A stretch of DNA of 16,150 nt from M55B165 sp051744245 (GCA_051744245.1 JBNJCV010000036.1:1-16150); one strand, 5' to 3'; shown: positions 1 to 7,468, numbered from the stretch's first letter. Numbers and translations: made by a program. The notes: a model not told the origin generated them from the letters alone.

Positions 1-663
1 AGAGGTGGTAGCCCTAAAATACGGGCTTGTCTACTCATATTATGTGGACTGCCATTCAATATTTAGATTTGTTCAAGGAAGGGATAGTTTCTGGAGAAAG
101 CACTATAAGACAACAGATGAGGCAGATCCCCAGTGGAAGCAGGTTTTAGATGATCTTAGAGTCAAGCTTGTATATGCTCTGTCCACGCAGGCAAAAGACA
201 AAATGAGAGACCTTGTGGATGGCTTGCCGACAGGATTGTAAAAACCTGTGCAAGAGAAGGCATAGATAATATAATAGACGGCAACAAGGTCCTTGAGGCA
301 GAAGCAGAAAGATATAATTATAAACAGGTTCATTCTATCACCAGTGAAGTTCCATACTACAGGCTTAAATGGCTTGCAGGTGAAGGCAAATCATTATTTA
401 GAGAATTTAGAGTGCCTAAACCTTATTTGTCCACAAAAGATATATTTGCTCTAAGGGACAAAAGGACTGTAAACCAGTACAGAAAGATATCATTTAATAA
501 GCTGGTAATAAATATTAGCGGGGTACCCATAAGAGATAAAGTCCACCTTCGTATCGTTCCTAACTTAATATCTGGAATGGCGGAAATCAGGTTCTGGTTC
601 AAAGATGAGTTGGTTGGTACTTACCAGGTTAGAAATGAGGATTTGAATTTATCAAACCTTTAA
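1..663 (+). pseudogene. DDE integrase-core transposase, partial and frameshifted
   Basis: This is the C-terminal part of an rve/DDE-type insertion-sequence transposase, and its 5' end lies outside the window. The first frame (to 241) reads YYVDCHSIFRFVQGRDSFW, typical of the catalytic core of these enzymes, then LSTQAK just before the expected K-I-E-R-P-Y-R-W helix. A base appears to be missing at about 203-205. From 205 the protein continues in the next frame (ERPCGWLADRIVKTCAREG, later YNYKQVHS and VPYYRL) and ends at TAA 661-663. A C-terminal beta-rich domain (about 412-663) carries NQYRKISFN and LRIVPN segments. The shift separates the last acidic core residue region from the tail, so the product should be inactive unless frameshifting occurs. 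The exact IS family was not assigned. Confidence 0.8.
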
Positions 664-896
664 TAATAAAATTTAATATTACCATGGCAATTATGTAGGT
701 TTGAAATGAATAAAATCATTTATAGTCAGTTTACTTTTAAGTTTTAAATGGTTCGCTTTTAAATTTTCCCCAACAGGGGTAGAATTTACCAAACTCTATT
801 TGTTATAAAAAAGTAAATTAAAAAGTTATTAAAGTGAGTCTATAAGAAGGTTGGGGTTTTTACTTCCCCAACCTTCTTTACAACAATACATAGTTT
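664..896. other. AT-rich non-coding stretch after the transposase
   Basis: No gene is seen here. It holds a small CCCC-AACA-GGGG hairpin at about 768-779 and the large hairpin described separately at 844-878. The right end of the insertion sequence probably lies in this stretch, but no matching terminal repeat can be tested because the left end is outside the window. Confidence 0.5.
844..878 (-). terminator. 13-bp perfect hairpin, probable terminator of the lipoprotein gene
   Basis: AAGAAGGTTGGGG (844-856) pairs perfectly with CCCCAACCTTCTT (866-878) around a 9-nt loop. It lies 18 nt beyond the stop of the minus-strand lipoprotein gene, which makes it that gene's likely terminator. Neither side is followed by a clean run of T, so termination may be weak or may work in both directions. 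Confidence 0.5.
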
Positions 897-1055
897 CTAC
901 ATCCCGCCACCTGAATCATCAGGTTCAGGTAGTGGCTCTTCTGGGAGTGGCTCCTCAGGGGGTTCAATATCTCCACACCCTGCAAAACTTAGCGTGAAGG
1001 CGAACATTAACACTATAATTGTCAATATCGCTACCCTTATCCATTTACTACTCAC
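897..1055 (-). CDS. Small Pro/Glu-rich lipoprotein, 52 aa
   Basis: A short gene encodes a secreted lipid-anchored peptide. The GTG start at 1055 is preceded by AAGGGGTG a few bases upstream. The N-terminus is a classic type II signal peptide: SSKWIR (charged), a hydrophobic core at residues 8-25, then S-F-A-G-Cys27. Phe at -3 of the lipobox is unusual, where Leu is preferred. The mature peptide, Cys27 onward, is only 26 residues: two near-repeats of E-E-P-L-P, an acidic stretch and a Gly-rich tail. The gene stands alone, with its own promoter (1103-1131) and a hairpin after the stop. It matches no family I recognise. The signal peptide, RBS, promoter and terminator together argue that it is real. 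A surface-exposed tether or marker is possible, but the function is unknown. Confidence 0.75.
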   Translation of the reverse strand: MSSKWIRVAILTIIVLMFAFTLSFAGCGDIEPPEEPLPEEPLPEPDDSGGGM

Positions 1056-1102
1056 TTCTAATCACCCCTTATATATTGTTTTAAAAAAGTGAGCTCATTG
1101 AA

Positions 1103-1131
1103 AGTATAAGGGGGGGGGATTTATGAGTCAA
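1103..1131 (-). promoter_or_regulatory. Sigma-70-type promoter with a C9 tract in its spacer
   Basis: On the minus strand TTGACT (1126-1131, 5/6 of consensus) is followed by a spacer of exactly 17 nt (1109-1125) and TATACT (1103-1108, 5/6). Transcription would start near 1096, giving a leader of about 40 nt before the GTG at 1055. The spacer contains nine consecutive C (G on the plus strand, 1110-1118). The tract length therefore sets the -35/-10 spacing. Confidence 0.7.
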
Positions 1132-1485
1132 CCACTAAAATATTACCCCTAAAATATTACGCTGTTCAAATATTTATCAGCCTGAGCATATAGGAATGGT
1201 TGAAACTACAACAAACTAGCTATGCTGTATGAATATTATGCAGACTTCAATGTTCACTATGGGGTTATAGTACCTATTACCTATGAAATTTACCTTTCCA
1301 TCGAGGAATTCTTATCTCTGCAGAGATAAGAATTGATATACTTTCATATTTCTTTATGCATCCTGGGGAAGGATGCTATACTCAGGCAAATAGAAAAAAA
1401 TACTTCATAGACCAGTAAATAATTGCAAAAATAACTGACAAAACGTGAAAAAATTAATCTTCTTACATCAACTATGGAAGGGTAG
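1132..1485. other. Non-coding stretch with palindrome and small hairpin
   Basis: No gene is supported here. The stretch holds a perfect 28-bp palindrome (1307-1334, separate entry) and a hairpin with 6-bp arms GCATCC/GGATGC around TGGGGAA (1358-1376). Its last part may contain eroded DNA of the HTH half expected upstream of the nucleotidyltransferase remnant, but I could not read it. Confidence 0.45.
1307..1334. repeat. Perfect 28-bp palindrome
   Basis: AATTCTTATCTCTG is immediately followed by its exact reverse complement, with no central spacer. It is not next to an obvious start codon and has no T-run, so it does not look like a terminator. It could be a binding site for a dimeric protein, or the relic of a mobile-element end or fold-back duplication. 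Confidence 0.6.
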
Positions 1486-1840
1486 CTAAAAAAGATATAT
1501 GTTAAAAAAGGAGTTTTCCTGTATGACGAATTAAGAAATATCTTTATTAAGACAAAAGGACTCTTGGATATAATAGAAGATGAACTTGAAACAAAAGAAG
1601 AAATTGAGCTTCCTTTTATTTATAGCTCGTTTGCCAATAGTGATAAAACTCTTCAAAGCGATGTAGATTTGATGATTATTGGGAATATATCTGATATAAA
1701 CATTAATAGATCAGTAAAATAATAGAAAAAAAATCAGCAGGGTAATTAATTATTCAATCTATTTCAGGAAAGAAATTGAGGACAGGATTAATAACAATGA
1801 CAACTTTATAAAAACTGTATTGGAAAATTTCCTCAAGTAG
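1486..1840 (+). pseudogene. MNT-type nucleotidyltransferase (DNA polymerase beta-like), broken
   Basis: This is a remnant of the minimal nucleotidyltransferase family, whose members act as antitoxins in HEPN-MNT systems or as HTH-NTase regulators. Frame one (1486-1722) reads LYDELRNIFIKTKGLLDII, then FIYSSFANSDKTLQSDVDLM, which is the G-S-x(n)-D-V-D metal-binding motif with the Gly of GS replaced by Ser. It stops at TAA 1720-1722. The homologous sequence resumes in another frame at about 1727-1840 with KKISRVINYSIYFRKEIEDR and ends TAG 1838-1840. The usual N-terminal HTH is not readable: a TAG precedes the fragment at 1483-1485 and there is no start codon. No HEPN partner follows. The gene is dead unless the shift at about 1720 is a sequencing error. 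Confidence 0.75.
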
Positions 1841-1999
1841 TGATTCAGGGAACCTTAAAGATATATTCTAACCGAAGGTTTTAGATTTGGTAAAAATTAC
1901 TTTCTTTGCTTTTTCCCAGCCAATATATTCTGAGGAATCACCTTCTTTCCAGAAATCTCTTTCCTGATCCTCATTTTTTAATTTAGGTATCTTTTTCAT
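1826..1999 (-). pseudogene. BrnA/CopG-type antitoxin, broken
   Basis: ATG at 1999 opens MKKIPKLKNEDQERDFW, then SSEYIGWEKAKKVIF, the N-terminal signature of CopG-type ribbon-helix-helix antitoxins paired with BrnT toxins. A TAG at 1868-1870 cuts it at 43 residues. The same frame continues beyond the stop as NISLRFPESLLEEI, the expected ribbon-helix-helix DNA-binding segment, and is then lost where it meets the end of the nucleotidyltransferase remnant on the other strand. It lies directly after the brnT remnant, the normal order of toxin then antitoxin. The 43-residue N-terminal piece could still be made but would lack the DNA-binding fold. Confidence 0.7.
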
Positions 2000-2004
2000 A
2001 ATTT

Positions 2005-2297
2005 TTATACACCTGCCTTTCTATTTATATCACGTGCAGATATTATTCGTATTTGCTTTTTTCTTATTATGAATACCACAAAAGAAACCTATTTGTGCCA
2101 GTCTTTCCAAAAGTATAATATCTAATATCTATTTTCTTCCTCTGAGTGCTTTATTTCATCACGGGCTATCAAAGGAATATTAAAAAATATTTGTTAACAA
2201 TCTGAGGGGCTTACTCTATGCTTTAACCAATTTTTTTCAATACCCCTTTATCCCATTGAAAACCAGCACATTTTTCAAGCTTTTTAAAAATATCCAT
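2005..2297 (-). pseudogene. BrnT-type ribonuclease toxin, broken
   Basis: From ATG 2297 the frame reads FQWDKGVLKKNWLKHRVSPS, matching the F-W-D-x-x-K-x-x-N-x-x-K-H start of BrnT (RelE-fold ribonuclease) toxins. An in-frame TAA and TAG follow, the latter after IKHSEEENRY. Further pieces lie in other frames: FGKTGTNRFLL, VVFIIRKK, and the C-terminal RIISARDINRK that ends at TAA 2005-2007. At least three frameshifts and two stops show advanced decay. The BrnT landmarks keep the family order, so the parent was an ordinary BrnT of about 97 residues followed by its antitoxin at 1999. Confidence 0.75.
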
Positions 2298-2728
2298 CCC
2301 AGAAATATGTATATTGTGATAATATATATTTGTCAATCTAATGCTCGTAAAATTCCTTTTAATTTTTCTTCTTTCCTCTTTTTCCCCTTTATTTTAGAAA
2401 CTTCAACATCTTTTAACTTCCCAGATATTTAAAAACATTTTTCTTGTTTTCATTATAATTTAAGTAATAAAATATATTCCCATCTACCAAACCATTTAAT
2501 TCATCTTCTTATTGTTTTTTAAGACTTTTTATCCGCTGACCCCCTCTTTTGTAATTCAGTCAAAGATTACCACAACTTTTTAATAAAGACCCTTCTAGTC
2601 TGCTTGGTACAGTCAGATATATAGGATTTTAAATATAATAGCTATTACCCTGGAAGATAATAAAATTGCTGAAACCTATATTATAAAAAGCTAGAGTAAG
2701 CCTATCTCTTGATTAACATGCAAGACAA
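2298..2728 (-). pseudogene. Unidentified decayed coding fragment in a gene-poor stretch
   Basis: No intact gene is present. On the minus strand, 2508-2413 reads EDELNGLVDGNIFYYLNYNE, then NKKNVFKYLGS and a stop. A neighbouring frame continues KDVEVSKIKGKKRKEE to TGA 2333-2335. The residue composition looks protein-like and the two pieces join logically, so a small gene of roughly 60-70 residues probably once stood just upstream of brnT. I do not recognise the family. The rest (about 2530-2728) shows nothing I can support beyond AT-rich sequence next to the stop of the TspO-like gene. Confidence 0.4.
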
Positions 2729-3514
2729 TTAATATAAAGCTTTTTTTCTAATTATTTGGATTATTATTCCAATGGTAATAAGGACAAGACCCACTATACT
2801 TGCAATTATTACAGATTGCACCATTATGTTTGCATTTAGCCTCTTAAGTAAAATACCCAAAAGAGCCCAATCAACAACCAGGCAATAGTATATGTCGTTT
2901 CTAATGAAGAGTGTAGCAAAAGCTATTATAATCCCAACAGCTATGACTAAAACAGTCCAGAATTGCTGGCTAAGGCCAAAGCCATTCCAGCCTATATCCA
3001 CCAGCACTGCGGTAACATTAGCAATAGTTGCTATAGTTATCCATCCCAGGTAAACGCTGAAAGGTATGTGAACTAAAAATTTTTCAATATTTGCTGCCTT
3101 AGATTTACCTATGTTTAGCCGTAAGTATATAATTATCAAACTTGCAGCTAGAAGCAACATAATTGCCAGAGAGAGAATTACCACCTCATAATGCCAGGCA
3201 AATATCCAGCCAATATTAAGCACGCTTGAAGCAAAAAAGAATATACTTATTTTTTCAACAAATTGCCCATTACTTCCCTTAATAGAAATTACAATCTGAT
3301 ATATTATGAATACGCCAAGCAAAATATAAATAATGCCCCAAATAGAAAAAGTTAGACCGGCCGGGACAAAAAGGTTGGGATACAGGTCTGAAAGCTCTCC
3401 AGTTGTTTTATTGTTTATTGGCAGTATATTGGCTAACGCATTGACAACAATTACGCCCAGAAAACCAACCAGGTTCAAAAAAGATAAAAAAATTCTTAAT
3501 GGTTTATTTTCCAC
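2729..3514 (-). CDS. TspO/MBR-related tryptophan-rich membrane protein, 261 aa
   Basis: A polytopic inner-membrane protein of the extended TspO/MBR-like family. The signature NLFVPAGLTFSIWGIIYILL lies at about residues 47-66. Roughly eight hydrophobic segments can be drawn (about 9-29, 54-76, 89-109, 110-130, 147-171, 184-203, 207-226, 233-255), with conserved-looking tryptophans at 59, 103, 107, 158, 175, 186 and 215. Canonical TspO (about 160 aa, five helices) binds porphyrins. The longer relatives, to which this belongs by length, have no settled function. The start is GTG at 3514 with AAGGGGG just upstream. An ATG overlapping this GTG is out of frame. The gene is monocistronic, with its own promoter at 3551-3580, divergent from the SDR gene. 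The family assignment is secure. The ligand is unknown. Confidence 0.8.
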   Translation of the reverse strand: MENKPLRIFLSFLNLVGFLGVIVVNALANILPINNKTTGELSDLYPNLFVPAGLTFSIWGIIYILLGVFIIYQIVISIKGSNGQFVEKISIFFFASSVLNIGWIFAWHYEVVILSLAIMLLLAASLIIIYLRLNIGKSKAANIEKFLVHIPFSVYLGWITIATIANVTAVLVDIGWNGFGLSQQFWTVLVIAVGIIIAFATLFIRNDIYYCLVVDWALLGILLKRLNANIMVQSVIIASIVGLVLITIGIIIQIIRKKALY

Positions 3515-3550
3515 ATTTCCCCCTTAAACTAAAGATTTAATGTCTTTATA

Positions 3551-3580
3551 ATTATAATATGGCATATAACAATTACACAA
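3551..3580 (-). promoter_or_regulatory. Promoter of the TspO-like gene
   Basis: On the minus strand TTGTGT (3575-3580) and a perfect TATAAT (3551-3556) are separated by 18 nt. The start point would be near 3544, about 30 nt before the GTG at 3514. The -35 box matches consensus only at TTG, so confidence rests on the -10 box and position. Confidence 0.5.
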
Positions 3581-3676
3581 TTATAAATTTATTTAAATTA
3601 GTAAAGCTACATTTACAGCAGGAATGAAAAATAATAGAATTAAAGAAATCAAAATTAATAATTTGAGGTGTTTTAA

Positions 3677-4468
3677 ATGACTTGCCGGGAACTCGACCTA
3701 AGCAATAAAGTCTCAGTTATCACTGGGGGAACAAGCGGCATAGGACTAGCTATAGCAAAAACTTTCATAGAGCACCACTCTGATGCCGCAATAATTGGAA
3801 GAGATAAAAAAAAGGGGAAAGCTGCTTCAGCCAAACTTAACAAAATAGGCGACGCTAAATGTATATTTTACCAATGCGATGTGGGAAAACCTGGGAAAGT
3901 TAAAAATACCTGTAATAAAATTTTAGAAAAATTTTCAAAAGCAGATATTCTTGTGCTAAATGCAGGTACAGAATTTACTGAACCTATTAGCGAAACCAAA
4001 ATAGATAATTGGGAAAGGGTAATAAGTGTAAATTTAGGCGGACCCTTTTATTTTATAAAATACCTTATAAGCTCAATGATAAGCAGGAAAAAAGGAAATA
4101 TTATTATTATTTCCTCAGTAGCTTCCCTTACCGGGGCAGGAGGCGGTATACATTATGCAGCTTCAAAAGCAGGTCTTAGTGGAATTGCTGGCAGGATAAA
4201 TTATAAGTTGCTTTCAAAAGGAATAAGAGCAAATGTTATAAGTCCCGGCGTTATAGATACCCCCATGCTCAGAAAGAAATATCCTGATAACCAAAAGGTA
4301 AATAAAATGTTAGCATCCCAGATTCCTCTAGGCAGGATAGGGGCTCCCGAGGATATTGCTAATCTAGCCTTATTCTTAGCCTCAGATATCTCTGAATATA
4401 TATGCGGGCAAGACATTTTTGTTGATGGAGGCAGGACTTTTTTTAGAAAGCCAAAAGGATCTTTATAG
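3677..4468 (+). CDS. Classical SDR-family oxidoreductase, 263 aa
   Basis: A soluble NAD(P)-dependent dehydrogenase/reductase of the classical short-chain family. The Rossmann fold opens with TGGTSGIG (17-24). Arg42, after the second strand (IIGRDKKK), is compatible with NADP. NAG lies at 95-97, and the catalytic set is Asn119, Ser147, Tyr160 and Lys164 (HYAASKAG). SPGVIDTPM (189-197) is the usual substrate-loop start. Length and motifs match FabG-like enzymes, but the FabG role is not implied: no acyl-carrier or fatty-acid genes are near. The ATG at 3677 follows GAGGTG with 7 nt spacing. It runs alone, divergent from the TspO-like gene and convergent with the GGDEF gene. A short Lys-rich C-terminal tail (RKPKGSL) extends beyond the family's usual VDGG end. 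The substrate cannot be read from sequence. Confidence 0.88.
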   Translation: MTCRELDLSNKVSVITGGTSGIGLAIAKTFIEHHSDAAIIGRDKKKGKAASAKLNKIGDAKCIFYQCDVGKPGKVKNTCNKILEKFSKADILVLNAGTEFTEPISETKIDNWERVISVNLGGPFYFIKYLISSMISRKKGNIIIISSVASLTGAGGGIHYAASKAGLSGIAGRINYKLLSKGIRANVISPGVIDTPMLRKKYPDNQKVNKMLASQIPLGRIGAPEDIANLALFLASDISEYICGQDIFVDGGRTFFRKPKGSL

Positions 4469-4512
4469 GGTCAAAGAATAAAAAAGATTAGGAAATTTGT
4501 TGCTTTGATCAT

Positions 4513-5361
4513 TTAGTGTTTGGCCATCTTTTTCTCTTCATACATCATATTATCTGCAATCCTTATAAAAGTGTTGGCAGCCATGCCTGCACTATATTGG
4601 CTTAGCCCTATGCTCAGGGAAGTCCCTGGAGCGTCCAGTCTATTGTATTTTTCCAATATCCTGTTTATAACTTCTACTGACTTTTCCTTGTCTGCATCTA
4701 CTAAAATAACTGCAAACTCATCTCCTCCATACCTTGCCACACAATCAATCCCGTCCCTGATGCTTTCCTTTAATACCTTAGCTGTTTCTCTGAGCAACCA
4801 GTCCCCTTTAAGGTGGCCGTATGAATCATTAAGCGCCTTAAAATTATCTATATCCATCATTAAAAGGCTTAAGGGCTTTTGGTAGCGGTCAAACCTTTTA
4901 ATTTCTTTATCTAAAAAATAGTAAAAATACCTCTGGTTATGTATTCCAGTTAGAAAATCCTTAATAGACTGGTCATTTAATGTTTCAATCAGCTTTTTGT
5001 ATTCTGTAACATTTTTAAACATCACAAGATTCCCTAAGAAATTACCATCTTTCTTAATAGATGAAATTTTGGCTTCATAGTTTTTCTTATCTTGCCCTAC
5101 AAGCAAAGACAATTCTACTCTTAAAGTTTTTTTAACTGGCTCCTCTAATAGGGTCGAAATTTGAAATGCTGTATCTTTGCTTTCTGAGTTTGCTAAAATA
5201 AAATCTTTAATTTCTCTTAAGCTTGGTTTCTTTCTTTGTAGCAACTGTAAAAATAAATCATTTATAAAATAGATCTTGCCTTCCCTGTCAACAATCAGGG
5301 TTAAGTCCTCAGAGCGTTGAGCAAATTTAAAAAAATTCTCTATTAAAATATTTGCTTCCAT
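4513..5361 (-). CDS. PAS-GGDEF diguanylate cyclase, 282 aa
   Basis: A cytoplasmic sensor-output protein that probably makes cyclic di-GMP from two GTP. Residues about 15-122 form a PAS-like sensor (LIVDREGKIYFIND, ending in the family's MFKNVTEYK linker). A short coiled linker (123-134) leads to a GGDEF domain (about 135-282) that begins DFLTGIHNQRYF. Active-site GGDEF is intact at 212-216, and the metal-site MDIDNFKALND (169-179) is complete. The product-inhibition I-site is absent: where RxxD is expected, 203-206 is D-G-I-D. There is no transmembrane segment, so the signal is probably cytoplasmic (redox, small ligand or light), but no heme or flavin signature is obvious. No clear Shine-Dalgarno precedes ATG 5361. 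It follows the ferredoxin-tailed AKR on the same strand after 105 nt, and no c-di-GMP effector is nearby. Confidence 0.88.
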   Translation of the reverse strand: MEANILIENFFKFAQRSEDLTLIVDREGKIYFINDLFLQLLQRKKPSLREIKDFILANSESKDTAFQISTLLEEPVKKTLRVELSLLVGQDKKNYEAKISSIKKDGNFLGNLVMFKNVTEYKKLIETLNDQSIKDFLTGIHNQRYFYYFLDKEIKRFDRYQKPLSLLMMDIDNFKALNDSYGHLKGDWLLRETAKVLKESIRDGIDCVARYGGDEFAVILVDADKEKSVEVINRILEKYNRLDAPGTSLSIGLSQYSAGMAANTFIRIADNMMYEEKKMAKH

Positions 5362-5466
5362 ATATTAAACTTAATACATTTTTTAGGAAAAAGAAATAGG
5401 AATTTAACACTCTTTGCCTCTATTTGTTTTTAAGGTTCCCTGTGAAAGTTAAATCTGGAAAATATG

Positions 5467-6582
5467 CTACCTAGAAAGTAGTTTATGCCCTTTCTTTAAC
5501 TGCTCTATTATTTCTATATCCTGGGGACACTTTTCTTCACACTCTCCGCATTCCACACATTCATCAGCCTTGCTTTTATCATCATATCTTCCAATCAGGC
5601 TGTATTGCCATGAAGAATTACCCTTAACTCCAGTTAAGATGCAATAATTCATAATTTTAAAAATTCTGGGGATGGGAATATTATTTGGGCAAGGAATGCA
5701 ATAACCGCAGTCATTACAGGGAACCATATCCTTTATTTCTTTTTTACCGGATATTCTACCCAATACTTGGGCTTCCATTTCAGATAAGCTAATGGGATTG
5801 CTTGCAATGCCAACATTTTCTCCAAGCATTTCAATGTTTTCCATGCCTGATAAAGCAACAGAGACATTACTGTTTCCAAACACAAACTGCAGTGCAAGTT
5901 CCAGAATATTACTACCTGCTTCCTGCACAATATTTTCTGTTCCCAGATTTAATAACCTTCCACCCGCAAGGGGACCCATTACTGCAACTCCCACTCCTTT
6001 ATCTTTTGCATGGCTAATAGCTTCTTCATTAGTCCTGTCCAAAAAGTTGTACTGGCATAATAAAGAATCAAAAGCACCGGTATCTACTAATTGTTTTAAA
6101 ACCTCGGGCCGGTCATGAAAAGAAAAAGAAATATGGTTTATTAATTTTTCTTCCCTTGCCTTCTCTGCTTCCTCTATCAAATTAAATTTTAATATTTTTT
6201 CTTTATAAAAATGCTCATTCAGGGAATGGAAATGGTAAAAATCTATAGTGCTTAAATCCAGCTTTTTTAGCGACTCCTCCAAATAATACCTGAAATCTCC
6301 TTTCTTTTCTATTCTCCATACAGGGCTCTTGGTAGAAACATAAATTTTTTTATTAGTTTCTTTTAAAGCCTTTCCTACAGCTATCTCGCTTTGTCCATAG
6401 CAATAAGGATAAGCAGTATCCACATAGTTTATTCCATAATCAAATGCTTTAAGCATTAGATTTATTGATTTTTCAAAGTCTACCTGAGCTTCTCCGCTTT
6501 GATTAGTTTCTGGCAACCTCATAGCGCCAAATCCCAATATTGAAACTTTTTTACCTGTTTTTCCAAATTCCCTGTATATCAT
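5467..6582 (-). CDS. Aldo/keto reductase with C-terminal ferredoxin-like [4Fe-4S] tail, 371 aa
   Basis: A two-part oxidoreductase. Residues 1 to about 275 are an aldo/keto reductase TIM barrel with the catalytic tetrad Asp55, Tyr60, Lys85 and His119 (DTAYPY at 55-60, TKSPVW at 84-89, FHSLN at 118-122). The tail carries two cysteine clusters: C289-x2-C292-x2-C295-x2-C298-P and C342-x2-C345-x2-C348-x3-C352-P. The second is a standard [4Fe-4S] ferredoxin motif and the first is the variant normal for this AKR subfamily. This architecture is common in anaerobes and is usually annotated only as 'aldo/keto reductase, 4Fe-4S'. Electrons presumably pass between the clusters and the reductase site, but the partner and substrate are unknown. 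ATG at 6582 is preceded by GGGAAAGG. It is divergent from the SDR/aldolase operon, with which it may share a function. Confidence 0.88.
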   Translation of the reverse strand: MIYREFGKTGKKVSILGFGAMRLPETNQSGEAQVDFEKSINLMLKAFDYGINYVDTAYPYCYGQSEIAVGKALKETNKKIYVSTKSPVWRIEKKGDFRYYLEESLKKLDLSTIDFYHFHSLNEHFYKEKILKFNLIEEAEKAREEKLINHISFSFHDRPEVLKQLVDTGAFDSLLCQYNFLDRTNEEAISHAKDKGVGVAVMGPLAGGRLLNLGTENIVQEAGSNILELALQFVFGNSNVSVALSGMENIEMLGENVGIASNPISLSEMEAQVLGRISGKKEIKDMVPCNDCGYCIPCPNNIPIPRIFKIMNYCILTGVKGNSSWQYSLIGRYDDKSKADECVECGECEEKCPQDIEIIEQLKKGHKLLSR

Positions 6583-6664
6583 TTTCCTTTCCCTTTAATA
6601 TATTTGCTATAATCTTAACAGAAGTGATTACAAGATAAAATATTCTAAAAACTACAGAATTAGA

Positions 6665-6673
6665 TGCTATAAT
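6665..6673 (+). promoter_or_regulatory. Extended -10 promoter for the SDR-aldolase-flavoprotein operon
   Basis: TGCTATAAT is an extended -10 element with a perfect TATAAT (6668-6673). The start point would be near 6680, 18 nt before the SDR start codon. No -35 box is visible at 17-nt spacing, as is tolerated by extended -10 promoters. The same 9-mer occurs 60 nt upstream (6605-6613), so there may be tandem promoters. Confidence 0.5.
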
Positions 6674-6697
6674 TAGACAAACTATTTAAGAGACTTT

Positions 6698-7468
6698 ATG
6701 AAAAAATTAAAATTTGATTTGGATTTTAGCCTAAAAGACAGGGTGGTAATAATTACCGGCTCTGGAAGGGGCATAGGAAAAGCAATAGCAATCCTCTATG
6801 CCAAGAAAGGTGCTAGAATAGTTCTGACAGGAAAAAGTGACAATGTTAATACCACTAGAAAACAGCTAAAAGAATTAGGTACCGAATGTATATCCTTAAC
6901 CGGTGACCTAACTAAAGAAAAAAACATTAGGAGAATTGTTTCAAAGACCATAAAAAATTTCGGCCGTATCGATATACTAGTTAATAATGCAGGTATTGTT
7001 TTTGTAGATAAAGCATTAAATACTCCTAAAAATCACTGGGATGATACCATTTCGGTTAACTTGACTGCAGCATTTATGTTGTCACAAGTAGCAGCTAGGG
7101 AAATGTCAAAAAACAACCAGGGGAAGATAATAAATATTGCTTCCCTGGCAAGTATTGTAGGCTTGCCAAAACGGGCCGCTTATTGTTCCAGTAAAGCAGG
7201 ACTGCTGGGAATGACAAAATCGCTTGCTGTAGAATGGGCAAAATATAATATTTGTGTAAACTGCATATCACCCACTGTAGTTTTGACAGAAATGGGCAAA
7301 AAAGCATGGAAGGGGAAAGCTGGAATAGAGATGAAAAAGAAAATACCTCTGGGAAGGTTCCTTGACCCCTACGAGGTTGCAGCCGCTGCAGTTTACCTGG
7401 CAAGCGATGCGGCAGATATGGTTACCGGGATAAACCTGGTAATAGATGGAGGACGTTCAATCGCCTAA
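6698..7468 (+). CDS. Classical SDR-family oxidoreductase, 256 aa (operon gene 1)
   Basis: A second short-chain dehydrogenase. It has TGSGRGIG at 20-27, NNAG at 96-99, and the catalytic set Asn121, Ser149, Tyr162 and Lys166 (YCSSKAG). The C-terminus VIDGGRSIA is standard. It lacks the Arg of the NADP group after strand two (LTGKSDN, 43-49), where Lys46 may serve. The N-terminus FDLDFSLKDRVVIITG resembles polyol/sugar dehydrogenases and gluconate 5-dehydrogenase-like SDRs, which is only suggestive. It is the first gene of a + operon: 36 nt to the aldolase-like gene, then 10 nt to the flavoprotein. That context points to oxidation or reduction of a hydroxy or keto intermediate handled by the aldolase-like protein. 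The RBS is weak (AAGAGA before ATG 6698). It differs enough from the SDR at 3677 that a recent duplication is unlikely. Confidence 0.88.
   Translation: MKKLKFDLDFSLKDRVVIITGSGRGIGKAIAILYAKKGARIVLTGKSDNVNTTRKQLKELGTECISLTGDLTKEKNIRRIVSKTIKNFGRIDILVNNAGIVFVDKALNTPKNHWDDTISVNLTAAFMLSQVAAREMSKNNQGKIINIASLASIVGLPKRAAYCSSKAGLLGMTKSLAVEWAKYNICVNCISPTVVLTEMGKKAWKGKAGIEMKKKIPLGRFLDPYEVAAAAVYLASDAADMVTGINLVIDGGRSIA

Noticed and set aside
2641..2694. Plus-strand fragment AITLEDNKIAETYII resembling the N-terminus of RNase G/E
   Set aside because: Only 17 codons, no start, and no supporting sequence on either side. A chance match in AT-rich DNA cannot be excluded.
4469..4512. Weak inverted repeat GGTCAAAG/CTTTGATC between the convergent SDR and GGDEF genes
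   Set aside because: The arms are short, one pair is a wobble and the loop is 26 nt, so it is not convincing as a terminator.
4520..4885. Open frame of 121 codons on the plus strand inside the GGDEF gene
   Set aside because: It is the antisense shadow of a well-supported gene, with no ribosome site and a composition unlike a real protein. Similar antisense frames at 5792-6118, 7095-7403, 7654-8052, 10810-11184 and 14117-14869 were dropped for the same reason.
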